Source: Elusimicrobia bacterium RIFCSPLOWO2_02_FULL_39_32 (GTDB taxonomy: Bacteria; Elusimicrobiota; Elusimicrobia; 2-02-FULL-39-32). Taken from it: a stretch of 64,000 nucleotides of DNA. A program made the translations under genes and the position numbers. Below are positions 1 through 8,994 of the stretch, piece by piece; the stretch's first letter is position 1; every line of letters starts with the position of its first letter. A model generated the notes under the pieces. That model was not told the DNA's origin and ran no database searches. It saw only the letters and a list, made by a program, of their open reading frames with translations. The DNA lies in assembly GCA_001800135.1 (NCBI GenBank), contig MGUU01000014.1, positions 1 to 64,000 on the forward strand, given 5' to 3'.

Positions 1-35
1 CATTGCGGCCTCCCTTTTTGTATAGGGTACAAAAA

Positions 36-68
36 GGTGACATTTCTATTTGCCGCAAATGTGACATT
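36..68. repeat. Two GTGACATT direct repeats (ggtgacatttctatttgccgcaaatgtgacatt), possible remnant of an IS21/IS481-type transposon end
   Basis: GGTGACATT at 36-44 and TGTGACATT at 60-68; the pattern resembles repeated terminal motifs of some IS families from memory; no transposase visible. Confidence 0.25.
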
Positions 69-223
69 ACTAAAAAATTTCTACAAAAACCAGTTACAGG
101 CTTGACCATAATCAAAAATTTTGTAATGGATTCACTCTTGGTTCGCATGGAGAGTATTTTATCGAAAGAACAAGCAGAAAAAATATCCAATTTCCCTTGT
201 ATACGTCCAACTAAAAAAGAAAA

Positions 224-1123
224 ATGATTAGTAGAGTTTTTATACCGCCAATAAAGTGTCAAGGTATCAAATCCAAACTCGTATCATGGATTTTGAAAAA
301 TATTGAGTATAAAGAATGCAAAAGATGGATTGAACCTTTTATGGGATCAGGGGTTGTTGGATTCAATGCTCAACATCCCAATGCAATATTTGGAGATATA
401 AATCCACATATCATCAACTTTTACAATTCATTAAAATCTTCAGAAATTACCCCTCTTTTTGTTAAACAATTTCTGGAGGGTGAGGGTAAATATCTTAAAG
501 AAAGAGGATCGGAGCATTTCTACTTTATAAGGGAAAGATTTAATAAATTCCATGATCCATTGGATTTTTTATTCCTTTCGAGGGCAGGGTTTAACGGAAT
601 GATTAGATTTAATAGTAAAGGTAAATTTAACGTGCCTTTTTGCCAAAAACCATTAAGATTTTCTAAATCATATATCACGAAAATTGTAAATCAAGTAAAT
701 TTTGTCTGTCAGTCTATAAAAATGAAAAATTGGAATTTTGTTTGTGGAGATTTCAGTGAATTAATTATGAAAGCGAATTCAAATGATTTTATTTACTGTG
801 ACCCACCATATTTAGGAAGGCACGTAGATTATTATAATTCTTGGGATGTTAAAGAAGAAAATAACCTTTCTCGATGTCTTAAAAGTACGAATGCAAAATT
901 CATTCTATCCACATGGCACAGTAACAGGTATCGGGCAAATGATTTTATTGAAAGGAATTGGAGAGGGTTTCATATTCTAACAATGGAGCATTTTTATCAT
1001 ATTGGAGGAATGGAAAAAAATCGTAATTCTATAACGGAAGCACTAATATTGAATTATGAACCTCCCAGTTCTTGCGAATATGCAACATTTTCTCGCTATT
1101 ATCAACAAATAGCACTTTTATAA
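224..1123 (+). CDS. DNA adenine methylase, D12/Dam class
   Basis: FMGSGVVGFN (SAM-binding) and DPPYLGR (catalytic DPPY) motifs; 299 aa. Confidence 0.9.
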   Translation: MISRVFIPPIKCQGIKSKLVSWILKNIEYKECKRWIEPFMGSGVVGFNAQHPNAIFGDINPHIINFYNSLKSSEITPLFVKQFLEGEGKYLKERGSEHFYFIRERFNKFHDPLDFLFLSRAGFNGMIRFNSKGKFNVPFCQKPLRFSKSYITKIVNQVNFVCQSIKMKNWNFVCGDFSELIMKANSNDFIYCDPPYLGRHVDYYNSWDVKEENNLSRCLKSTNAKFILSTWHSNRYRANDFIERNWRGFHILTMEHFYHIGGMEKNRNSITEALILNYEPPSSCEYATFSRYYQQIALL

Positions 1124-1197
1124 AGAAACATCTTTTCTATCCACAAAAATAAAATTCAAGTCAAATAATAAAGTGCGATAAAAAAGCCTAAATCCTA

Positions 1198-1659
1198 ATG
1201 ATACCCTTCTCCATCCATCCTTATCTTCAAAAATTTGTGGAGCTGTTTAACAATGGCAAATTCTTTGAAAGCCATGAACTGCTGGAAGATGTCTGGAAAA
1301 AAACAACTGGCAAGGAAAAACTTTTTCTGCAAAGTCTCATCCAAGTGGCAGTTTCTTTGCATCACGATAAAAGAAAGAATGAAAAAGGAGCTTTAGAAGA
1401 ATATTCTCTTGCCAAAAAAAAATTAGAAAAATACCCTGCCAAAGTTATGGGAATTTATCTGCATCATCTGCTTTTAGAACTAGAAAACTACTTCAAATAT
1501 CCAATAGAAAAACGTAAAAATTTTATCCCGCGAATCAAAATAGAAACCATGCTTTATTGCATGAGATGCGGTTATTTAATTGAAGATCTGCCTCTTGGCT
1601 GCAAAAGCCGTTGTCCTGCATGCGATTTTCCCTACCCACAAGGATCCTGTTCAGATTAA
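1198..1659 (+). CDS. DUF309 domain protein with C-terminal zinc-ribbon-like tail
   Basis: FNNGKFFESHELLEDVWK...FLQSLIQVAVSLHH typical of DUF309; C-terminal CMRCGY...CPACDFPYP. Confidence 0.8.
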   Translation: MIPFSIHPYLQKFVELFNNGKFFESHELLEDVWKKTTGKEKLFLQSLIQVAVSLHHDKRKNEKGALEEYSLAKKKLEKYPAKVMGIYLHHLLLELENYFKYPIEKRKNFIPRIKIETMLYCMRCGYLIEDLPLGCKSRCPACDFPYPQGSCSD

Positions 1660-1791
1660 TCCTTATCAAAACAACGCCCTGCTAAGCAATTTAAAAATGT
1701 AACCATGGTATTATTCATTGCGCAAGACGTGACCTTGAAAAAGTTTATGCATGTGATATACTTCTATTGAAACTGAATTTTACAATAGGGG

Positions 1792-2325
1792 ATGAGCATC
1801 AAGAAGACGCCTGCCAACTCCTATTGCAAAATTCCAGATAAAAATAGAAAAAATATGAACTCAAAAAATAATCATTTTTTATTGATAATAGGACTTGGAA
1901 CTTTTCTAACTCTCTTATCTATTCGGCCAATCATTCTAGCTGAGCCTCAAACTGAAAACAACGTTCAAGAAGCGCTCTTAAAAGGATCGCCTAAAGTTAA
2001 AGGTCATTATCTTTATTTTGAAGGAGAAGGCAAAGCAGATCAAAACTTACAAAACCAAACCCAAAAACGTTCTCTTTCTAAAGAAGCAGCCCTCTTAGAA
2101 GCTAAAACTAAAATAGCCTATTATATTGACCAGCTTAAAACAAAAAAAGGAAAATTGATAAAAGAGGAAAGAACAAAAAATAAAAAAATGGAATTTAAAG
2201 TATCAATTTTTATTAAAGGTATTCAACCTCAAGAGACACAATGGGATGAGTACGATAACTGCAAAGCCACAGTAAGAATCCATAAAAAAAGACTCTTAAA
2301 TTCATTAAAAGCTAAGGAACCTTAA
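1792..2325 (+). CDS. Secreted hypothetical protein; start possibly 1858 (MNSKNNHFLLIIGLGTF)
   Basis: ORF with N-terminal hydrophobic signal-like segment, 4 nt upstream of moxR-like gene. Confidence 0.55.
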   Translation: MSIKKTPANSYCKIPDKNRKNMNSKNNHFLLIIGLGTFLTLLSIRPIILAEPQTENNVQEALLKGSPKVKGHYLYFEGEGKADQNLQNQTQKRSLSKEAALLEAKTKIAYYIDQLKTKKGKLIKEERTKNKKMEFKVSIFIKGIQPQETQWDEYDNCKATVRIHKKRLLNSLKAKEP

Positions 2326-2329
2326 AATC

Positions 2330-3259
2330 ATGGTCACTCTTCCTTCCTTAATAGAATCCAATATTACCCAGATTATTCGGGGAAAAGATGAAATTGTTAA
2401 ACAAACCATTATCTGTCTTTTAGCTGAAGGGCATCTATTGATTGAAGATATTCCCGGGGTGGGGAAAACAACTCTTGCTTTGGCTCTAGCTAAAAGTCTA
2501 GACCTTTCCTTTCAAAGGGTACAATTTACCTCTGACCTTCTTCCTTCAGATATTTTAGGGGTATCCATTTACAGTCCTAAAAATAATACCTTTGAATTTA
2601 AGAAAGGACCTATTTTTCACCACATTGTATTAGCAGATGAAATTAATCGCTCCACGCCAAAAACCCAAAGCGCTCTTTTGGAAGCTATGAATGAGCGCCA
2701 TGTTTCCATGGACAACCAAACATGGATCCTGCCTGAACCTTTTTTATTGATGGCTACACAAAACCCTTATGAACATTATGGAACCTATCCTTTACCTGAA
2801 TCCCAAAGAGATCGTTTCTTAATGAGAATTTCTATGGGATACCCTGCTCAAAAATATGAAAAAGAAATTTTAAGAAAAGAGATTGATATTCACTCCATAG
2901 AAAAACTATCCCCTGTAACCACAAAAGAGGATGTTTTAAAAAGTATTTCGGAAGTGCGTAAAGTTAGAGTGGATGAATCTTTAGACGACTATATCTTAAA
3001 AATCGCAGAGGAAACAAGAAAATCTCCGTTTCTGGATTTGGGGGTCAGCCCCAGAGGATGCATCGCCTTAAGAAAAGCTGCTCAAGCGAATGGTTATCTG
3101 GAAAACAGAACCTATACTATTCCAGATGACATTAAAAAGAACGCTGTTTGCGTTCTTTCCCACAGAGTCATGGTTAAGTCTCTTAATAGCGATTTAGAAA
3201 CTGAATCCGCTGCAAAAATCATAGGGGAAATTTTAGATAGAATCCCAGTCCCAATGTAA
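2330..3259 (+). CDS. MoxR family AAA+ ATPase
   Basis: GVGKTTLA Walker A, ADEINRSTPKTQSALLEAMNE, MATQNPYEHYGTYPLPESQRDRF. Confidence 0.95.
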   Translation: MVTLPSLIESNITQIIRGKDEIVKQTIICLLAEGHLLIEDIPGVGKTTLALALAKSLDLSFQRVQFTSDLLPSDILGVSIYSPKNNTFEFKKGPIFHHIVLADEINRSTPKTQSALLEAMNERHVSMDNQTWILPEPFLLMATQNPYEHYGTYPLPESQRDRFLMRISMGYPAQKYEKEILRKEIDIHSIEKLSPVTTKEDVLKSISEVRKVRVDESLDDYILKIAEETRKSPFLDLGVSPRGCIALRKAAQANGYLENRTYTIPDDIKKNAVCVLSHRVMVKSLNSDLETESAAKIIGEILDRIPVPM

Positions 3260-3348
3260 TAACTAATATTGTCCTTTAACTCATTCGTTTTTTTATCTTG
3301 AGTTCTTTAGTTTCTTAAAAAAAAGTTCCATTCATTTAAAAAATAAAA

Positions 3349-4383
3349 ATGATTTTTTTTTCTTTCCTAAAACATTTTAAACCCCCGCGTTCCCTTGGTT
3401 TTACTCCTTTTGGCGCTGCTGTGGTTTTACTAACAGTAGGAGTAGGCCTTGCTGCCATGAATACCGGCAACAATTTAGTCTATATGGTCTTTGGCATGAT
3501 GCTGGGGCTCATCACAGCCTCTGGAATTCTTTCGGAAATAAATTTAAGGCATTTAGAAATAGATTGGATATTCCCTATGGAGGTCTATGCCAAAAAAACT
3601 TTTACAATCCGCATGCTGGTAAGAAATCAAAAAGAAAAAATTCCTTCATTTGGAATAAATACCGCTTTGGAAATAAGCTTAAATCAAAAGAAAAACGAAT
3701 GGGTTGAAACAAATTTTTTAATGGTTTCGGCAAAATCACAAAAGAATTCTGACATTCAAATCCTGCCAGAAAAAAGAGGGGAATTAGAAATCAAAGCGCT
3801 TAAAATTGAGACCCAATTTCCTTTTAGTTTCTTTAAAAAATATTTCATAAGACCCATTGATAAAAAACTGATTGTCTATCCCCAACTCATTCAAATACCG
3901 CACCTTTCCCTTAAAATGCCCTATGCTGAAAGCCAAACAGCCGATCATCAAAAAGGTTTTGGAGATTCTTTCTGGGGCATTAAAGAATTTAGCGAGGGGG
4001 ATAACCCCAAAAACATCTTATGGAAAAGTTCAGCCAAATTTTCAAAATTAATGGTTCGGGAAACTGAAAAAGAAAGGGAAAAAGAGATTTTTGTCACACT
4101 GCTGCCGGAAGAAGAGTGGCTGCAACTTAAAATTGAGGAGCTAGAAGCTGCTATCTCTTTTACTGCTTCTTTTCTAGATAACATATTTAAACAAGGGATC
4201 GCAGTAGGTCTTATTTCCAATGATTTTATCCAAAAACCTTCTACTGATAGAAAAAATCTTATTCAAATATTTACTTTTTTAGCTCTTTTTTCTCCTAAAA
4301 AAGGGGGGTCAAGACAGAGAGCTTTTAAAGAAAATTGGGGAGAACCCCCTTTAGAAATTCTTTCTTTATGGAAGAAACAGTAA
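3349..4383 (+). CDS. DUF58 domain-containing protein
   Basis: Two N-terminal TM segments, FWGIKEFSEGDNPKNILWKSSAKFSKLMVRE; downstream of MoxR. Confidence 0.9.
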   Translation: MIFFSFLKHFKPPRSLGFTPFGAAVVLLTVGVGLAAMNTGNNLVYMVFGMMLGLITASGILSEINLRHLEIDWIFPMEVYAKKTFTIRMLVRNQKEKIPSFGINTALEISLNQKKNEWVETNFLMVSAKSQKNSDIQILPEKRGELEIKALKIETQFPFSFFKKYFIRPIDKKLIVYPQLIQIPHLSLKMPYAESQTADHQKGFGDSFWGIKEFSEGDNPKNILWKSSAKFSKLMVRETEKEREKEIFVTLLPEEEWLQLKIEELEAAISFTASFLDNIFKQGIAVGLISNDFIQKPSTDRKNLIQIFTFLALFSPKKGGSRQRAFKENWGEPPLEILSLWKKQ

Positions 4384-6665
4384 AACTACAAAATATCACT
4401 CTTAAATCTGTTTGGGGACTAGCCTCTCTTTCCTTAATATCCCTGCTTTTAACCAAAGAATTGGGTTTATTGGAAATATTTTTAATTTTTATCTTTTTAC
4501 CTTTTGGTTTTTATTTTGAATTAAAGGGAAAACTTTTTAAAAAAAGATGGTTGGAAAATAGCCTGATCCTATTTCTATTTGTACTAACGCTTTTTCTCTT
4601 TCTTGGAACAAAAAGATCCTTTCTAATTGTAATTGCAGATTTTTTGATTGGATTTATTTTACTTAAATGTACCTTTAAAAAAGACAGAAAAGACATAATG
4701 CAAATCATTGCTCTCTCCTTTTTCATTCTTTTAAGCGCCTCTACCCTTGCCCTGGATTTTTCCTATTTCCTCTGTTTTATTTTTTATGTTTTAAGCGCTG
4801 CATGGACACTAACTTTTTTTTCCCTTACAGAGAAAAACTTAAAAACCATTGTCTTTGATCAAAAAGAACAAGCCAAAACACCGGAAATTAAAACCTTATA
4901 TAAATTCATTGCTAAAAATTGCTGGCTTACTTTAGGGCTTGTGTTTATTTTTTCCATCGCCATCTTTATCTTTTTCCCGCGGATGTCCTTAGCAGTTTTT
5001 CAGGGCGCATTTCTTGGCCCTGTACAAACAGCTGGAATCTCTGACAAAATGCATCTTGTGCAGTCTGGTAAAATTTTTGAAGATCCAGCCATTGTCATGC
5101 GGGTAGAGATCCAGCCACAAGATAGAAATCGCCTAAACAGCTTCTTTATTAGAGGACAGACTCTCTCCTCGTTTGATGGGATAGAGTGGAAAGCGGAGGG
5201 GAAAAAGGGAAAATCTAATGTGCAGGATGCTTACATGAGCAGGGTTTTAAAAATTCAAAAAATTATTAAAAATGATTTTAAAATTTTAGATTGGGATCGA
5301 GATGCCCTTAAAAAAGAATTTGGATTAAATTTAAATGAACGTTCCTTCCTAACCCAAAAAATATATTTAGAATCCCTGAACAATTATTTGATTTTTGGTC
5401 TGCCCTGGATTGATTTTTTAAGCGCAAAACTTCCGGAAGTAACTATCTTAGAGGATCACGCTATTTTGCGTCCTCCAAATTTTGGAGGGAGATTATTCTA
5501 TGAAGCGCGCTCTTTAATTGAGCGGCCAAAAGAAACACTATTAAGCAAAAAAACTGTAGAATCCGGTATCAAGTGGGAAGATCAGGAAATCATTGAAAAG
5601 AATTTGAAACTCCCAAAAATAAATTTAGAAAAAATTAAAGATCTAGCGCAAGAGATTGTTTCAGAAAAAGAACCTCCTTATATTAAAGCCAAAAAAATTG
5701 AAAGATACCTATCTAAAAATTACACTTATGCGTTAAATATTAAAACCAAAAATTTTTCTAACCCTACTGAAGAATTTCTATTTAAAACAAAAGCAGGCCA
5801 CTGCGAATATTTTGCTTCTGCCATGGCTTTAATGCTAAGGCTTGAGAACATACCAACCAGAATTGCCACTGGTTTTATCTTAAATGAATGGAATCCTTCT
5901 GGCAATTATTACACGGTTCGATTTAAAGATGCCCATTCCTGGGTAGAAGTTTATATTGGCGGGTTATGGATTGAATTTGACCCTTCCCCCAGAAACTATG
6001 TCCCAGATCTAGCCAAAACGTCTCTCCTAGGAAAAATAAAAGAAAAAATGGATTATTGGAACTTCTTGTGGAATGCATACATTCTTGGATATGACATGGA
6101 ATCTCAAAAAAAGCTGGCTAAAACTGTGGAATTTAAATCCAACCAGTTGAGTTCTAAATTGGATAGAACCTTTGGCAACTGGAGATCAAAATATTTGAAA
6201 GCTGAAAAATTAAAATTTATGAGTAGGAAGAGAGGTGGCTTAAGCTCTCCAGAACTTTTTACAAGAAATTTTCTGTGGTTCTTGGCTTTTGTTCTTTTTA
6301 TTGGAGTGGGGGTAGGGTTAGGAACAATTGTTCTCTACAAAAAGATGAAATTTTACCTTTATAAATATAAAATTAAAAAAACTCTTCCCAACATAGCTTT
6401 TTACCTAACAATGCTAAAAATTCTGAAACGCTTTGGCTTCAATAAAAGGGAAAGCGAAACTCCCTATGAATTTTTATATAAACTCCAAAAAAACATTTCA
6501 CCTGCTCTATTAAATAATGAACTGGATTCTTCCCTTGTTTTTTTAACAGAGCTTTTTTATAAAGCCCGTTTTTCTACCCTAATAACAAATAAGGAAGAAA
6601 CATCAAATATCAAAAAATCACTAGAACTCTTAAGACATCAGCTTAAAAAATTAAAAATTCTTTAG
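4335..6665 (+). CDS. TgpA-like membrane transglutaminase (DUF3488-transglutaminase); start likely 4368 (MEETVKLQ)
   Basis: N-terminal multi-TM; KAGHCEYFASAMALMLR, RFKDAHSWVEVYIGGLWIEFDPSPR (Cys-His-Asp transglutaminase core); operon with MoxR and DUF58. Confidence 0.92.
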   Translation: MGRTPFRNSFFMEETVKLQNITLKSVWGLASLSLISLLLTKELGLLEIFLIFIFLPFGFYFELKGKLFKKRWLENSLILFLFVLTLFLFLGTKRSFLIVIADFLIGFILLKCTFKKDRKDIMQIIALSFFILLSASTLALDFSYFLCFIFYVLSAAWTLTFFSLTEKNLKTIVFDQKEQAKTPEIKTLYKFIAKNCWLTLGLVFIFSIAIFIFFPRMSLAVFQGAFLGPVQTAGISDKMHLVQSGKIFEDPAIVMRVEIQPQDRNRLNSFFIRGQTLSSFDGIEWKAEGKKGKSNVQDAYMSRVLKIQKIIKNDFKILDWDRDALKKEFGLNLNERSFLTQKIYLESLNNYLIFGLPWIDFLSAKLPEVTILEDHAILRPPNFGGRLFYEARSLIERPKETLLSKKTVESGIKWEDQEIIEKNLKLPKINLEKIKDLAQEIVSEKEPPYIKAKKIERYLSKNYTYALNIKTKNFSNPTEEFLFKTKAGHCEYFASAMALMLRLENIPTRIATGFILNEWNPSGNYYTVRFKDAHSWVEVYIGGLWIEFDPSPRNYVPDLAKTSLLGKIKEKMDYWNFLWNAYILGYDMESQKKLAKTVEFKSNQLSSKLDRTFGNWRSKYLKAEKLKFMSRKRGGLSSPELFTRNFLWFLAFVLFIGVGVGLGTIVLYKKMKFYLYKYKIKKTLPNIAFYLTMLKILKRFGFNKRESETPYEFLYKLQKNISPALLNNELDSSLVFLTELFYKARFSTLITNKEETSNIKKSLELLRHQLKKLKIL

Positions 6666-6723
6666 AACTCAATAAAGCGTTTTTGAGCCATTAAACGTTT
6701 TTTAAAAGCTCACTGCTTATAAA

Positions 6724-6741
6724 TTAAAAGTGAACTTTTAA
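6724..6741. promoter_or_regulatory. 8-bp inverted repeat TTAAAAGT-GA-ACTTTTAA upstream of arnB; candidate operator
   Basis: Exact arms 6724-6731 and 6734-6741; 48 nt upstream of likely start at 6789. Confidence 0.3.
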
Positions 6742-6743
6742 CA

Positions 6744-7964
6744 TTGAAGTTGAAACCTAAAGCGATTAAAGCTAAGATAAAGTGGTTTATGAGAAAAGAA
6801 TTTCTGCCTTTTTCCCGTCCTACCATTGGCCAGGAAGAAATTAATGAAGTGGTGGATTCCCTAAAATCTGGCTGGATTACCACAGGTCCTAAAGTGCAAA
6901 AATTTGAAAATGATTTTTCCAGGTTTGTTAAAAGTCCTTATGCCATTAGCGTAAATTCAGCCACCTCTGGATTACATTTAGCTTATTTAGCTTCTGGCAT
7001 AAAGCCTGGAGATGAAGTGATTACAACCCCTTTAACTTTTATCTCCACCATTAGCATGCTGCTCGCACTTGGGGCTAAACCTATTTTAGTAGATATTGAT
7101 TTAAAAACTTTAAATATTGATTCTGAAAAAATTGAAAAAAAAATAAGCAAGAAAACTAAGGCAATCGTGCCGGTGCACTTTGCAGGATTGCCTTGCGATT
7201 TAGACAAAATCCACTCCTTGGCCAAAAAATTCAGACTAAAAGTAATTGAAGATGCTGCCCATGCAGTTGGCTCCAAATTTAAAGGAAAAATGATTGGTTC
7301 CCTCTCTGACTGTACAGTCTTTAGCTTTCATCCCATTAAAAACATGACTACAGGAGAAGGGGGAATGATAACAACTTCTCATAAAGACTGGGCAGAAGCC
7401 ATGACTCTTTTAAGATTTCATGGGATGTCTAAAACTGCATGGAAAAGATACTCAAAATCCGGCAGCCCGCATTATGACATTCAAAACCTTGGCTATAAAT
7501 ATAATATGATGGATATTCAAGCATCACTCGGCATCCACCAGTTAAAAAAACTATCTCAATTTAATAAAACGCGCGGCGCTTATGCAAAAAAGTATCATCA
7601 GGCATTCAGCGCTTTTCCAGAAATAATTCTTCCCCAACAACCCAGTTACCCTCACACCCACTCCTGGCACCTTTATGTGATCCTGCTCAATACAAAAAAA
7701 ATAAATTTAACGCGCGATGAATTTATCCAAAAATTATCCGAACAAAATATTGGCGCTGGCATTCATTTTAAAGCTGTTCACCTCCACACCTTTTATAAGA
7801 AATTTTTTTCAAGACAAATAAAAGAATTGCCCAATGCGGATTTTGCGTCTAGGCATATCCTTTCCTTGCCTCTTTACCCAGAAATGAAGGAAGAAGATCT
7901 GGAAGATGTGATCGCTGCTGTGAGCAACACTATAAAAAAGTATTCTAAAAAGGCGGCGATTTAA
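6744..7964 (+). CDS. arnB: UDP-4-amino-4-deoxy-L-arabinose aminotransferase (ArnB, DegT/DnrJ/EryC1 family); likely start 6789
   Basis: FLPFSRPTIGQEEINEVVDSLKSGWITTGPK, VNSATSGLHLAYLASGIKPGDEVITTPLTF, PLP lysine in SFHPIKNMTTGEGG; first gene of arn operon. Confidence 0.9.
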   Translation: MKLKPKAIKAKIKWFMRKEFLPFSRPTIGQEEINEVVDSLKSGWITTGPKVQKFENDFSRFVKSPYAISVNSATSGLHLAYLASGIKPGDEVITTPLTFISTISMLLALGAKPILVDIDLKTLNIDSEKIEKKISKKTKAIVPVHFAGLPCDLDKIHSLAKKFRLKVIEDAAHAVGSKFKGKMIGSLSDCTVFSFHPIKNMTTGEGGMITTSHKDWAEAMTLLRFHGMSKTAWKRYSKSGSPHYDIQNLGYKYNMMDIQASLGIHQLKKLSQFNKTRGAYAKKYHQAFSAFPEIILPQQPSYPHTHSWHLYVILLNTKKINLTRDEFIQKLSEQNIGAGIHFKAVHLHTFYKKFFSRQIKELPNADFASRHILSLPLYPEMKEEDLEDVIAAVSNTIKKYSKKAAI

Positions 7965-7965
7965 T

Positions 7966-8910
7966 ATGGAAATATCCGTGGTTGTGCCTGTTTATAATGA
8001 AGAAGAAAATATTAAAGAATTTACTTTGCAAATCCTTCCAGTCATGGACTCTTTAAAAAAAAGTTATGAGGTACTTTTTATAGATGACGGCAGCCATGAC
8101 CGTTCCAGCCTTATTTTAAAAGAGCTGATTCAAACTTACCCAAATATTAAACTAATCCGATTAAATAAAAATTATGGACAACATTCAGCGATTTTTTGCG
8201 GGTTTGAAGCGGCTCTAGGAGAAATGATTATAACCATTGATGCAGATTTGCAAAATCCGCCATCTGAAATTCCAAAATTAGTGCGAAAAATGGAAGAGGG
8301 TTATGAAGTTGTAGGGGGTTATAGAGAACAAAGGCAAGATTCTATTTTAAGAAAAATTCCTTCTTTTATTGTGGCAAAAATCACTTCCAAACTGGTGAAT
8401 GTTCCTTTAAAAGATTATGGCTGCATGCTAAGGGCATATCGAAAAGAGCTGGTTAAAACCATGCTAACCAGCGGTGAATCTGCTACCTATATCCCAGCGC
8501 TGGCTAATTCTTATGCCAGCAAAATTGCAGAAATTCCAGTTGCGCACCAAGCCAGAACCAAGGGACAGTCTAAATATAGTTTGCTCCGTTTGCTGCATCT
8601 TAATTTTGATCTTATGACTAGTTTTTCGCTTTTGCCTATTCAGCTCATTGGCATTAGCGGTCTAGTTATATCAGTTTTTGGCTTAGGTTTTAGTTTCTTT
8701 CTTTTGCTTATGCGGTTGATTAAAGGCTCAGAATGGGCTGTGCAGGGGGTTTTTACTCTTTTTGGCATTCTATTTTTCTTTGTTGGGTTACAAGTGCTTG
8801 CCATTGGTTTAATGGGCGAGTATATTGGTAGAATTTATCAGGAAGTTCGCCATCGTCCCAGATTTCGGGTACAGGAAATCATTACCTCCAAATCAAAAAA
8901 TCCAAATTAA
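7966..8910 (+). CDS. arnC: Undecaprenyl-phosphate 4-deoxy-4-formamido-L-arabinose transferase (ArnC, GT2 with C-terminal TMs)
   Basis: SVVVPVYNEEENI, TIDADLQNPP, CMLRAYRKELVKTML, two C-terminal TM helices; position between arnB and arnT. Confidence 0.88.
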   Translation: MEISVVVPVYNEEENIKEFTLQILPVMDSLKKSYEVLFIDDGSHDRSSLILKELIQTYPNIKLIRLNKNYGQHSAIFCGFEAALGEMIITIDADLQNPPSEIPKLVRKMEEGYEVVGGYREQRQDSILRKIPSFIVAKITSKLVNVPLKDYGCMLRAYRKELVKTMLTSGESATYIPALANSYASKIAEIPVAHQARTKGQSKYSLLRLLHLNFDLMTSFSLLPIQLIGISGLVISVFGLGFSFFLLLMRLIKGSEWAVQGVFTLFGILFFFVGLQVLAIGLMGEYIGRIYQEVRHRPRFRVQEIITSKSKNPN

Positions 8911-8918
8911 ACCTGAAT

Positions 8919-8964
8919 ATTAGAAAATGAGAACTTTAGACTCTATATAACGCGATTTTCTAAT
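8919..8964 (+). other. 10-bp inverted repeat ATTAGAAAAT...ATTTTCTAAT in arnC-arnT intergenic region; potential RNA hairpin
   Basis: Arms 8919-8928 and 8955-8964, perfectly complementary, 26-nt spacer; flanking GAATAT/ATATTC adds further pairing. Confidence 0.35.
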
Positions 8965-8994
8965 GAAATATTCTAGTTAAAAGGAAATTTTTAA

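Noticed and set aside
3948-4220. Antisense ORF inside DUF58 gene, and similar antisense ORFs throughout (e.g. 6983-7276, 11410-11697, 32695-32967, 58302-58631)
   Set aside because: Each lies inside a well-supported + strand gene, has low-complexity or compositionally odd translation and no recognisable domain.
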